A stretch of DNA of 43,253 nt from Syntrophomonas sp. UBA5288 (GTDB lineage: Bacteria; Bacillota; Syntrophomonadia; Syntrophomonadales; Syntrophomonadaceae), in NCBI GenBank assembly GCA_002408445.1, contig DHSK01000021.1:1-43253 (forward strand), in the 5' to 3' direction. Both the position numbers and the translations under genes were made by a program. This document shows, piece by piece, positions 23,698 through 30,333 of the stretch; position 1 is the first letter of the stretch, and each line of letters begins with the position of its first letter. The notes under the pieces are model-generated. The model was not told the DNA's origin, made no database searches, and saw nothing but the letters and a program-made list of their open reading frames with translations.

Positions 23698-23776
23698 AAG
23701 CATTGTCCCAACCAGTGTAACCCAATATAGGCTGCTACCTAAAGCGGATCAAAGTAAGAACAATGCTTTAAACTTA
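23698..23776. repeat. Inverted repeat after the surface-protein operon
   Basis: AAAGCATTGT (from 23698) and ACAATGCTTT (ending near 23772) are perfect 10-bp complements separated by about 55 bases. It could be a weak terminator or the ends of a small mobile sequence; no T run follows. Confidence 0.4.
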
Positions 23777-23814
23777 ATTATAACATATTCTTCCAAGCCC
23801 AACAAATGGCAAGA

Positions 23815-24153
23815 TTAGGCGGACTGGTCCACTTTATATTCGGACCAGTCCGCTTTCTTCAGCATTGATATTGATGAATAGAATATATGGCTTATCCACT
23901 CGAACTGATGGCACTGGGCCACATCGTTACGGATTGCGCGCATTATCTCCGCAACCTCTTCCGGACTGGCATTCTGCATGACTCCGAACGAATTCATGTT
24001 TCCCGCGAAAGCGATTTGGGATCCGACGGTTCCGCTGACCTTGACCAGAGGAACTTTATAATCAACCGAGAGAACATCTACATTGATTCCAGAGATCAAA
24101 TCCAGACGGTTGGTAATGTTGCCGCATATGAACGAGTGATATCCCGATACCAA
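23815..24153 (-). pseudogene. C-terminal fragment of a UroD/MtaA-type methyltransferase
   Basis: The 112-codon reading has FICGNITNRLDLISGINVDV, then VDYKVPLVKVSGTVGSQI and FAGNMNSFGVMQNASPEEV, which follow the pattern of the C-terminal barrel of uroporphyrinogen decarboxylase-like methyltransferases (MtaA/MtbA/CmuA): ICGNT, the DVLSxDxKV strand, GN, and SPEEV helix. The usual 340 residues are reduced to about one third; a TGA lies in frame just upstream and the start codon (TTG) has no ribosome binding site. The 5' break lies at a perfect 11-bp hairpin (24166-24203). It is a remnant. Confidence 0.7.
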
Positions 24154-24165
24154 TGTTCAATTGGA

Positions 24166-24203
24166 TTAGACTCTGGACCAGGTTGAGCTTGCCCAGAGTC
24201 TAA
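24166..24203. repeat. 11-bp perfect inverted repeat at the fragment's breakpoint
   Basis: TTAGACTCTGG (24166-24176) and CCAGAGTCTAA (24193-24203), 16 bases apart. The arms could be short terminal repeats or a hairpin. Confidence 0.5.
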
Positions 24204-24284
24204 AGAGCAATTTCCCTTATCATGATCATGCATCAATTTTTTATTAACATCCCATACTATACCTAAAAAACTGGGGGATTAATC

Positions 24285-24506
24285 TTGCAATCAATAACAG
24301 AGATAGTTCGAAACAATCACGGCGAAATAATAAAGATAATCCTGGACGACGGCTCTAATATGGAATTGAAGCAGTTGTTCGAAGCGGTAGAACATCGGGA
24401 TATCGGCGGGGCTTATATTAGTGTTGACGCTAATGGCAACAAACATTTGCACATAACATGTGACGGCGATCTGGGGGATGATCTGGATTGCCTCAGCCTG
24501 ATATGA
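24285..24506 (+). CDS. DUF3892-like small protein
   Basis: The 73-residue protein has VRNNHGEIIKIILDDGSNME, followed by QLFEAVEHRDIGGAYISVDA, which resembles the DUF3892 pattern (a beta hairpin then a helix and strands) of unknown function. The start is TTG at 24285 with GGGGGA six bases upstream. It lies between the methyltransferase fragment and the Xre-ImmA module and is not clearly part of either. Confidence 0.65.
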   Translation: MQSITEIVRNNHGEIIKIILDDGSNMELKQLFEAVEHRDIGGAYISVDANGNKHLHITCDGDLGDDLDCLSLI

Positions 24507-24660
24507 AAGCTAGTCCCAATGGATGGCGAGTAATGAGAAATAGCAATATTATGTTAGTAAAAAATGGACCTGAGTATGCTGATTATTATGAATGACACTG
24601 AATTTTTTTGAATTCGAAACACATAGAAGATGCTGAGAAAGGATAATTGAAAAACAAGTC

Positions 24661-24711
24661 TTGATTTTTGTACTTTTGGTGCTTATATTATAAGTAGCAA
24701 AAGTACAAAAA
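24661..24711. promoter_or_regulatory. Promoter and 14-bp perfect inverted-repeat operator of the Xre-ImmA module
   Basis: TTTTTGTACTTTTG (24665-24678) is mirrored exactly by CAAAAGTACAAAAA (24698-24711), centred near 24688. TTGATT (24661-24666) and TATATT (24684-24689), 17 bases apart, place a promoter within it, and the right arm overlaps the ribosome binding site. This is the layout of an autoregulated repressor operon; the Xre protein encoded downstream is the likely binder. Confidence 0.72.
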
Positions 24712-24724
24712 GGAGTTGGTGATA

Positions 24725-25366
24725 TTGGGTAACTGCGAAACAACTGTGAGCGCCCTCAATGACTTGATCGCGCTAGTATGGGAAGCTATTGAAGTTGGTA
24801 CACAATCAGTTCAAGAGTATTTTGAGCTCAGGGAATCTACTGTCAACGCGGCGTTAGCCCATAATATTTTTCGATATAACGCCAAGACATATTTAAACGA
24901 AAACAATTGGAAAGTTCCAGAATTAATAATACATAATATTCCATCCAACGGACTATCCGTTACATACCGGGGACACCACTTACGAATATGGAAGGAAACA
25001 GGTGCAGAACTCCCAAACCCAGGCGCATCCAAAATAAAATATGATTTTCTTAAGCAGATACATCAAGAGCTCGGAGACTTGTTTCCTGAATTGTTTTCTG
25101 AAAAACCAGATAATCTTGCTCTAATATGGGATGTTGATAATGAATATAATATTGAAGGAGTACGCTTAGTAAAGCCCTATGATGATTCTTCTCCTGAAGT
25201 GCCAATTAAGGCAGAGTGGAATATTCCACTTGAGCATCCGGCCTTCAAACAAACACGGCCAGAATCTCATATAAAAGATTTTGACCTGCCCCTTGGGGAG
25301 GACGAAAACAGGGAGGATGCAAATGATGGAACAGATAATACGCGGCGAGAGGATCAAACAAGTTAG
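24725..25366 (+). CDS. Unknown partner protein upstream of the Xre-ImmA peptidase
   Basis: I do not recognise this 213-residue protein. It is soluble and acidic, with a helical N-terminus (SALNDLIALVWEAIEVGT), a stretch reading like a Zn- or nucleic-acid-free beta core (LSVTYRGHHLRIWKETG), a conserved-looking LALIWDVDNEYNIEGV segment and a low-complexity acidic tail. The start is TTG 24725 with AGGAG at nine bases; an upstream TTG or GTG would be too near it. It overlaps the next gene by 44 bases, so the two are translated together. By position it could be the toxin or effector of a two-gene system controlled by the downstream protein. This is inference. Confidence 0.75.
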   Translation: MGNCETTVSALNDLIALVWEAIEVGTQSVQEYFELRESTVNAALAHNIFRYNAKTYLNENNWKVPELIIHNIPSNGLSVTYRGHHLRIWKETGAELPNPGASKIKYDFLKQIHQELGDLFPELFSEKPDNLALIWDVDNEYNIEGVRLVKPYDDSSPEVPIKAEWNIPLEHPAFKQTRPESHIKDFDLPLGEDENREDANDGTDNTRREDQTS

Positions 25367-26417
25367 GGAACTTATAGGATACAACCAAACTGAACTTGCA
25401 CAGAAACTGGAGGTTACTCAAGCCGCCATTGCACTAATGGAAAGTGGCCGGATAATGCCTACGGACAACATATTAAATCAATTATCATTTTTAACTGGTT
25501 TTCCTGTGTCTTTTTTTAAACAGGAACCTATAATTGATGTCCCTTTGGGGTCGTTATTGTTCCGAGGCAAAAGGAGCGTTACTGTTAGGGAAAGAAACCA
25601 ACTTTATAGATATGCTCAGACTTTATGCGAATTAACTAACTCTCTTTTTAGACATATAAAACCGATACCAGTAAAAATTCCTAAATTACCGAACGAAGAG
25701 CCATCTGAAGCTGCAAAACTCACCCGGTCCCTACTTGGATTATCTCCTGATAAACCTATTGAACATTTAACCAGTACCATTGAAAAGGCCGGAGCAGTAA
25801 TATTGTCTATACCACAGTCTTCTGAAATTGATGCTTTCTCCTTTTGGATAGGGTCAACGCCAGTAATCGCAATAACAGACGGATGGTCTGGAGAAAGAAT
25901 ACGTTTGAGCCTCGCTCATGAATTAGGACATTTAGTTCTTCATGGTGCTGGATATTATAACAATCACAGTGATTTAGAATCTGATGCCTTTAGTTTTGCG
26001 GGAGAGTTTATGGTTCCGGAGAGTTCGCTGAGAGAAGAATTAAACCCTCCCATAAAACTTTCTGATTATGGAATATTGAAGGCACGGTGGGGAGTTTCAA
26101 TTCAGCATTTAATTTTGCGTTCGGAACGACTTAACATTATAACAAAACGGCAGTATAAATATCTATTTCAGCAAGTTGGCAAAAATGGTTGGAGAAAAAA
26201 GGAGCCGATTGAAATACCTATTGAAAAACCAAGATTGTTGCGTCAATTGGCTGAAATGATCTATGGTATACCAGTTAATGTTAAGACGGTAGCATTTGAT
26301 AATCACATAGCTCATCAAATCGTAGAAGACACTTTGTACAGATATCTTGGGAAAAGCGAAGGTGGCGAAGTAGGCAATAAAAGAGGCCAAGTATTTTCGT
26401 TTCCCAGTAGTAAGTAA
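25323..26417 (+). CDS. Xre HTH / ImmA-IrrE metallopeptidase fusion (COG2856-type)
   Basis: The 364-residue protein has an N-terminal Xre HTH (about 10-65: RIKQVRELIGYNQTELAQKL) and an ImmA/IrrE-like zinc peptidase domain with HELGHLVLH at about residues 199-207, preceded by GSTPVIAITDGWSGERIRLS. Such fusions are known as antitoxin-regulator proteases, in mobile elements and in defence or stress systems: they repress the operon and can cleave themselves or a partner. ATG 25323 has GGGAGG six bases upstream; the reading from 25281 would precede this site. It overlaps the partner gene. A terminator follows the stop by 29 bases. The operator upstream of the pair is a probable target. Confidence 0.9.
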   Translation: MMEQIIRGERIKQVRELIGYNQTELAQKLEVTQAAIALMESGRIMPTDNILNQLSFLTGFPVSFFKQEPIIDVPLGSLLFRGKRSVTVRERNQLYRYAQTLCELTNSLFRHIKPIPVKIPKLPNEEPSEAAKLTRSLLGLSPDKPIEHLTSTIEKAGAVILSIPQSSEIDAFSFWIGSTPVIAITDGWSGERIRLSLAHELGHLVLHGAGYYNNHSDLESDAFSFAGEFMVPESSLREELNPPIKLSDYGILKARWGVSIQHLILRSERLNIITKRQYKYLFQQVGKNGWRKKEPIEIPIEKPRLLRQLAEMIYGIPVNVKTVAFDNHIAHQIVEDTLYRYLGKSEGGEVGNKRGQVFSFPSSK

Positions 26418-26446
26418 TAACTCATAAATGACCATAGTATTTCTTA

Positions 26447-26467
26447 GCCGGGGTCTCCCGGCTTTTT
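26447..26467 (+). terminator. Terminator of the Xre-ImmA module
   Basis: AGCCGGG (26447-26453) and CCCGGCT (26458-26464) with a four-base loop and a T run. Confidence 0.8.
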
Positions 26468-26469
26468 CT

Positions 26470-26745
26470 TTCCCCAATTTGCCTTCCAGTATCTTAAAAA
26501 ATATAAAGCCACCGGATAAACTGCTTGACCGAGACGTTTACTCCTGGCTTACAGGCATAGTAACAAGATTTAATCTTGGTGAATCTACTAGATGGAAGGG
26601 GCAAAAAAGTTGAAAGGTGACGATCCTTATCTCTTGAGCCCTCATTCTTAAATTTTTATTTTTAAAAAATATTTTAAAAAACATTATAGAAGTGGTATCA
26701 TATATGGTGCATAGGAAATAATATATTATATGGAGGAGCAAGTAA
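26470..26745. other. Low-coding gap with a possible remnant reading
   Basis: About 275 bases, A/T-rich toward hicA. A plus-strand reading around 26480-26610 gives protein-like text (PSSILKNIKPPDKLLDRDVY, then SWLTGIVTRFNLGE) but has no start or ribosome binding site, so it may be the tail of a lost gene. Nothing else could be assigned; hicA follows. Confidence 0.35.
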
Positions 26746-27003
26746 TTGAGCAAACGTGAAAAACTAATAGCATCGATTAAGCATAATCCAAAGGATGTTC
26801 CTTTTGAAGATATAGATAACTTATTGAAACACTTCGGGTGTAAAGTGACACAGAGAAGCAGGGGTTCTAGCCATTATAAATATACCCATTCAGCGGTAGA
26901 TTGGGTTCTTGAGATTCCTAAAGAAAAGCCGATAAAGGCAATATATGCCCGTCGTGCTTTAGATATGATAGATGAAATAAAGGAGGCGCTTAACGGTGAA
27001 TAG
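26746..27003 (+). CDS. hicA: HicA-type mRNA interferase toxin (second locus)
   Basis: The 85-residue protein has the HicA pattern with a longer N-terminus: VPFEDIDNLLKHFGCKV, then RGSSHYKYTH with the catalytic His, then IPKEKPIKAIYARRALDMID. It would cleave mRNA when HicB is lost. The start is TTG 26746 with GGAGGAG about nine bases upstream. Its stop overlaps the GTG of hicB by eight bases, a tighter arrangement than in the first locus, and its sequence differs clearly from the 58-residue HicA, so the two loci are not recent copies. Confidence 0.87.
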   Translation: MSKREKLIASIKHNPKDVPFEDIDNLLKHFGCKVTQRSRGSSHYKYTHSAVDWVLEIPKEKPIKAIYARRALDMIDEIKEALNGE

Positions 27004-27430
27004 GAATGAACTGTTTGGCTATAGCGTAAGTTTGATTTGCTTATCAGAAGAAGATGGTGGGGGATGGTTAGCAGAGGTACCGGAATTAAAGGGATGCATA
27101 GCTGATGGAAATACCCCCGATGAAGCTCTTGAAAGTTTAAAAGATGTTGTTGAAACATGGTTGGAAATTGCTCGTGAAGAAGGTAAAGAAATTCCCCATC
27201 CACGTATTTACATTGATTCTGAATATAGTGGCAAATTTACTCTGAGAACTCCTAAGACTTTACACCGGCAACTAGTCGAAGAGGCAGAAAGGGAAGGAGT
27301 TAGTCTCAACCAGTTTATTCTTTCTTTAATAGCCTATAATTTCGGTGCTAAATTTTCTAATGAAGGTACTGCATCCAACGATATTGTGTATCCTAGAAAT
27401 GGAGGACACGTTACCCATTCATATCTATAG
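26996..27430 (+). CDS. hicB: HicB-type antitoxin (second locus)
   Basis: The 144-residue protein has the HicB fold (YSVSLICLSEEDGGGWLAEV, PELKGCIADGNTPDEALESL) and a C-terminal ribbon-helix-helix-like region (FTLRTPKTLHRQLVEEAERE, GVSLNQFILSLIAYN). It binds HicA and likely represses the operon. The start is GTG 26996 with AAGGAGG nine bases upstream, overlapping hicA. The tail after about residue 115 is extended. Bases 27435-27545 after its stop give a tail-like reading (GRIYVKSREASLRKL) that suggests further remnants. Confidence 0.88.
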   Translation: MNRNELFGYSVSLICLSEEDGGGWLAEVPELKGCIADGNTPDEALESLKDVVETWLEIAREEGKEIPHPRIYIDSEYSGKFTLRTPKTLHRQLVEEAEREGVSLNQFILSLIAYNFGAKFSNEGTASNDIVYPRNGGHVTHSYL

Positions 27431-27565
27431 CCTGAATCAGCGGTTTTGATGGGCGAATCTATGTTAAATCACGAGAGGCTTCTCTCCGCAAACTGACGGT
27501 TTTAAGAAGCGTACAGGTGTCCTCTGTGGCGCGTAATATTCAGGCGGACGGATAGAAAATAAGAA
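27431..27565. other. Probable 3' tail of a lost gene
   Basis: The plus frame ending at the TAG near 27554 reads GFDGRIYVKSREASLRKLTV then LRSVQVSSVARNIQADG, which is protein-like and may be a remnant C-terminus. The stretch has no start and I cannot name a family. It is richer in G+C than the hicAB genes beside it. Confidence 0.3.
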
Positions 27566-27605
27566 ATAGCACGGCGGTGGTATCCATTGCCGTGCTATGT
27601 TTTCC
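27566..27605 (+). terminator. Hairpin terminator upstream of the ArsC-like gene
   Basis: ATAGCACGGC (27566-27575) and GCCGTGCTAT (27589-27598) are perfect complements followed by GTTTT. Confidence 0.75.
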
Positions 27606-27656
27606 TGCCGTTCCATGCTATACTGATGCCAAAACAGGATGAAATGAGGCGGTAAT

Positions 27657-28034
27657 ATGCTATTTGTCTGCTATCCTAAGTGCACTACCTGCCAGAGGGC
27701 ACGGGAGTTTCTCGACGCGAGAGACTTGAAATACGACTTCCGTGACATAAAACTGGACAATCCTGCCGAGGCCGAGCTGCGGGCATGGCACGAAAAGAGC
27801 GGCCTTCCGCTGAAGCGTCTTTTCAACACCAGCGGTCTCCGGTACAAGGCGCTGGGACTCTCCTCCAGGCTGCCGTCCATGAGCGAAAACGAACAATTTG
27901 CGCTGCTTGCCACCGACGGAATGCTGGTCAAGCGTCCGATCCTGGTTGGCGGCGACTTCGTGCTGATAGGGTTCAGACAGGCTGAGTGGGAGGCAAAGCT
28001 GGGACGCGACGGGAACTCATCGACTACTGTCTGA
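27657..28034 (+). CDS. ArsC/Spx-family thioredoxin-fold protein
   Basis: The 125-residue protein has the CxxC-type motif in FVCYPKCTTCQRAREFLDAR (Cys 9 and 12 region), then KYDFRDIKLDNP and LFNTSGLRYKALGL, and the late LLATDGMLVKRPILVG that is typical of ArsC/Spx/MgsR proteins. ArsC reduces arsenate through thiols, and Spx/MgsR versions instead regulate RNA polymerase; which applies is not clear. The ATG has GAGGCGG upstream. The C-terminus after FRQAEWEAKL looks normal in length, but the last codons overlap a YjbR remnant in another frame, so its 3' end borders a junction. Confidence 0.85.
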   Translation: MLFVCYPKCTTCQRAREFLDARDLKYDFRDIKLDNPAEAELRAWHEKSGLPLKRLFNTSGLRYKALGLSSRLPSMSENEQFALLATDGMLVKRPILVGGDFVLIGFRQAEWEAKLGRDGNSSTTV

Positions 28035-28090
28035 CCTATCCGGACGCATTTGTGGATTCAACCTGGCTTGGTAAATCTCGAATGAACTGA
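27986..28090 (+). pseudogene. Truncated MmcQ/YjbR-family gene
   Basis: In the frame +2 relative to the ArsC-like gene, GTG 27986 leads to GTRRELIDYCLTYPDAFVDS, the usual N-terminal motif of MmcQ/YjbR DNA-binding-like proteins, then diverges and stops at 28088. The usual length is about 115 residues. The first codons overlap the end of the ArsC-like gene. A large hairpin starts at the stop. Confidence 0.65.
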
Positions 28091-28160
28091 GCAGATACAG
28101 GAACGGACATTCTGCTCCGGCCTATGACGAGGCCGGACAGGACGTCCGTTCCGCATCTGT
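28091..28160. repeat. Large two-tier inverted repeat
   Basis: Outer arms CAGATACAGGAACGGAC (28092-28108) and GTCCGTTCCGCATCTG (28144-28159) pair almost fully, and inner arms CCGGCCT (28118-28124) and AGGCCGG (28130-28136) form the tip. It truncates the YjbR remnant and could be a small mobile palindrome, a structured RNA or a terminator. Confidence 0.65.
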
Positions 28161-28375
28161 GTTGTGCTTGGAGCAATAAGCCAACCCCGGCATTCTCTGT
28201 TTGGGTGTATGGCACTTTTCAGGACACGACAGCATTTGAAAAGTGTAAAGATTTTCATACTATACTAACCTTTAGTACAGTACCTAACATAAATGTGCAT
28301 ACTTGATTTAATGCCATAGCGATCCTATACTGAACCCAGAAACTGCAATCATTGGTTTCGGAAAGGAGTTACGTT

Positions 28376-28903
28376 ATGAAAACACTTGTCATTGTTGCAC
28401 ATCCCAACATTGAGAAAAGCAAAATCAATAAACGCTGGATAGAAGAACTGAAAAAGCATCCGGATCATTATACGGTTCATGAGTTATATACCGTTTATCC
28501 GGATGAAAAAATTGATGTTAAAGCAGAGCAAAAACTCGTGGAAGCACATGGAACCCTGATCCTGCAATTCCCGGTTCAATGGTTTAACTGCCCTCCTTTA
28601 TTGAAGAAATGGCTGGACGAGGTTGTATTGTTCGGCTGGGCATTTGACTACGACGGAGGCGAATTTACGAACCGTACGGTGGCTCTTGCGGTAACCGCCG
28701 GGATCAAAGAGGAAGATTACAGCGAAACCGGCCGCTATCATATTACGCTGGAACAATTATTGGCTCCGTTTCAAACGACCTTCCTTTACACACAGGCAAA
28801 TTACAAATCCTTCTTCGCTTTCTATGGGGCTGAAGAAGAGCCGTCCGCAGAGACGATTGATAAAAGTGCCCAAGAATATCTGAGTTTTTTAAGCAAGCTA
28901 TAG
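28376..28903 (+). CDS. Flavodoxin-fold NAD(P)H quinone reductase-like protein
   Basis: The 175-residue protein matches the KefF/YwrO/NQO1-type family: KTLVIVAHPNIEKSKINKRW at the N-terminus for FMN phosphate, LILQFPVQWFNCPPLLKKWL (the QFPxxWxxxPxxLK motif) and RTVALAVTAG. It probably uses FMN or FAD and reduces quinones with NAD(P)H. GAAAGGAG lies before the ATG at 28376; ATG 28352 is less suitable. It converges with an HxlR regulator gene; such pairs are often a redox or quinone response. Confidence 0.9.
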   Translation: MKTLVIVAHPNIEKSKINKRWIEELKKHPDHYTVHELYTVYPDEKIDVKAEQKLVEAHGTLILQFPVQWFNCPPLLKKWLDEVVLFGWAFDYDGGEFTNRTVALAVTAGIKEEDYSETGRYHITLEQLLAPFQTTFLYTQANYKSFFAFYGAEEEPSAETIDKSAQEYLSFLSKL

Positions 28904-28966
28904 AGCAGATTTACGCAAAGAATTGATAGAAAAAGCAATGTTGCGTTCCAGACAAACAGGACAAAC

Positions 28967-29005
28967 GCATCTATGCTCATCACATTGGGGTATGGGCATA
29001 GATGC
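28967..29005. terminator. Hairpin between convergent genes
   Basis: GCATCTATGC (28967-28976) and GCATAGATGC (28996-29005) are perfect complements, a likely bidirectional terminator for the reductase and the HxlR gene, though the T runs are weak. Confidence 0.5.
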
Positions 29006-29030
29006 CATTACCAAGATTGGCGGGCTTTTA

Positions 29031-29369
29031 CTATCTTCTGTTTTCTTCTCCCCACCGGCACATGGTATCCAGCACGGGGATCAAAGAGATACCGCGCTCT
29101 GATAAAGAGTATTCAACTTTCGGCGGTATCTGAGGGTATTCTGTGCGCTCAATCAGCCCATCTTTTTCCAGTTCCTTCAGCATAATGCTCAAGGTTTTGA
29201 AGGAAATAGTGCCTAAGCATCGTTTCAACTCATTATGCCGTATCACCTTATGCTCTGCGATGCAATACAATATAATCATTTTATATTTCCCGCCGATCAG
29301 GGACAAGGTGTACCCAAATCCGGTATCTTTAATACTGATTCCTGTTGGAACACAGCTTTTCGTACTCAC
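29031..29369 (-). CDS. HxlR-family transcriptional regulator
   Basis: The 112-residue winged-helix protein shows SLIGGKYKMIILYCIAEHKV, RHNELKRCLGTISFKTLSIM, LKELEKDGLIERTEYPQIPP and YSLSERGISLIPVL, the usual HxlR pattern. Cys 6 lies in the N-terminal region where redox-sensing relatives (YodB/CatR type) have a sensor Cys, which may mean it senses quinones or disulfide stress. The start is GTG with AAAGGGG nine bases upstream. It likely controls the reductase gene that faces it. Confidence 0.9.
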   Translation of the reverse strand: MSTKSCVPTGISIKDTGFGYTLSLIGGKYKMIILYCIAEHKVIRHNELKRCLGTISFKTLSIMLKELEKDGLIERTEYPQIPPKVEYSLSERGISLIPVLDTMCRWGEENRR

Positions 29370-29410
29370 AGTTCAGTGCCCCTTTCATAGGTATATTTTA
29401 ATAAACACGC

Positions 29411-29592
29411 TCATTTATGGCAAATGTCAATGATGATGCAGTCGTAATTCGCGTAAAAGCTCTCTCCCACAAAAATGTCGCTGTCGTAATCACAGTGAAA
29501 AATCGGCTCTATCCAGATGTTTTCAACGGTTGAACGCAACAGCTCTTTTAAATAAGCAATTCGCCTGAAAGCATTTTTTCTTTTTCCGTTAT
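29411..29592 (-). pseudogene. Broken maltose/galactoside O-acetyltransferase gene
   Basis: On the minus strand TEKEKMLSGEL (near 29590-29560) begins as in this family, but the ATG has become ATA, and the reading continues only after a frame change as RIAYLKELLRSTVENIW then HCDYDSDIFVGESFYANYDC ending at TGA 29411-29413. The middle of the N-terminal part and the hexapeptide C-terminal domain are missing; the usual length is about 185 residues. Confidence 0.75.
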
Positions 29593-29764
29593 AATCTTCC
29601 TTCTTTTATTGACGCTAAGATAGTAATAGTGCATATGTGGCATTAGTCAAGTACACATATTTATGATATATACTATATTTTTTTTCGGTTTAAAAGGAAC
29701 CTAATCTATATTGTGGGTATCTTGCTGTGTTGACGTTTCGGCGGGAAGGTGCAAATTTGTCCTC

Positions 29765-30082
29765 TTATGCCTTACTTAACCGGTTGATAAAATTCAGTAT
29801 CATAAGCACATCGCTATCATCGAGATTCTTTAAGCCTTCTACAGCTTTATGAATTAACTGAGGATTGGCGAGTTTATCATCAAAAAACTCTGAAGGGGTA
29901 ATATCAAAGTATTCGCAGATTGCAAAAAACTGCGATAATGGCGGGAGTGATTTCCCAGACGTAATATTGTAAATATAGCTTCTGCTATGGCCTAAATCAT
30001 AACTTAGCTGGTATTCCGATATGCCTTTCTGCAATCTTAGCTGTGTTATTCGTTCACGAACAAACTGCTCACATTTGGACAC
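29765..30082 (-). CDS. Xre-family repressor-like protein
   Basis: The 105-residue protein has an Xre HTH (FVRERITQLRLQKGISEYQL, then SYDLGHSRSYIYNITSGKSL) and a short C-terminal part (LANPQLIHKAVEGLKNLDDS) of the type that dimerises. A GTG at 30082 with GGTGG eight bases upstream is the best start; ATG 30088 and 30106 are alternatives. The inverted repeat just upstream is a likely autoregulatory operator. It is transcribed away from the GGDEF gene. The target is unknown. Confidence 0.82.
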   Translation of the reverse strand: MSKCEQFVRERITQLRLQKGISEYQLSYDLGHSRSYIYNITSGKSLPPLSQFFAICEYFDITPSEFFDDKLANPQLIHKAVEGLKNLDDSDVLMILNFINRLSKA

Positions 30083-30111
30083 TATCATCACCACCCAATA
30101 TATCATAATTG

Positions 30112-30140
30112 ATATTTTGGGCCTAATATGCCAAAAATAT
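30112..30140. promoter_or_regulatory. Near-perfect inverted repeat upstream of the Xre gene
   Basis: ATATTTTGG (30112-30120) and CCAAAAATAT (30131-30140), ten bases apart, lie 30 bases before the GTG start on the minus strand, the usual place for an autorepressor operator. Confidence 0.6.
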
Positions 30141-30266
30141 ACGCTTATTAACTTGAAATAATCAATTAATATATGTTATAGTCGAATGAAATATGTTATT
30201 TGTTTATTTATAGGCCAGATTAGTCAACTATCCTTGTCACAAATGCTTATTATGGACACCAAGTAG

Positions 30267-30296
30267 AGCGGTCTGCATACGCAAACCGCTTTTCTT
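30267..30296 (+). terminator. Hairpin with T run before the GGDEF gene
   Basis: AGCGGT with TGC (30267-30276) and GCA with ACCGCT (30281-30290), followed by TTTTC. It lies about 40 bases before the GGDEF start, so it may end an upstream transcript or act as an attenuator. Confidence 0.5.
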
Positions 30297-30333
30297 AACA
30301 GAGAATGAAATGGTAAACTGGAGTTTATACATC

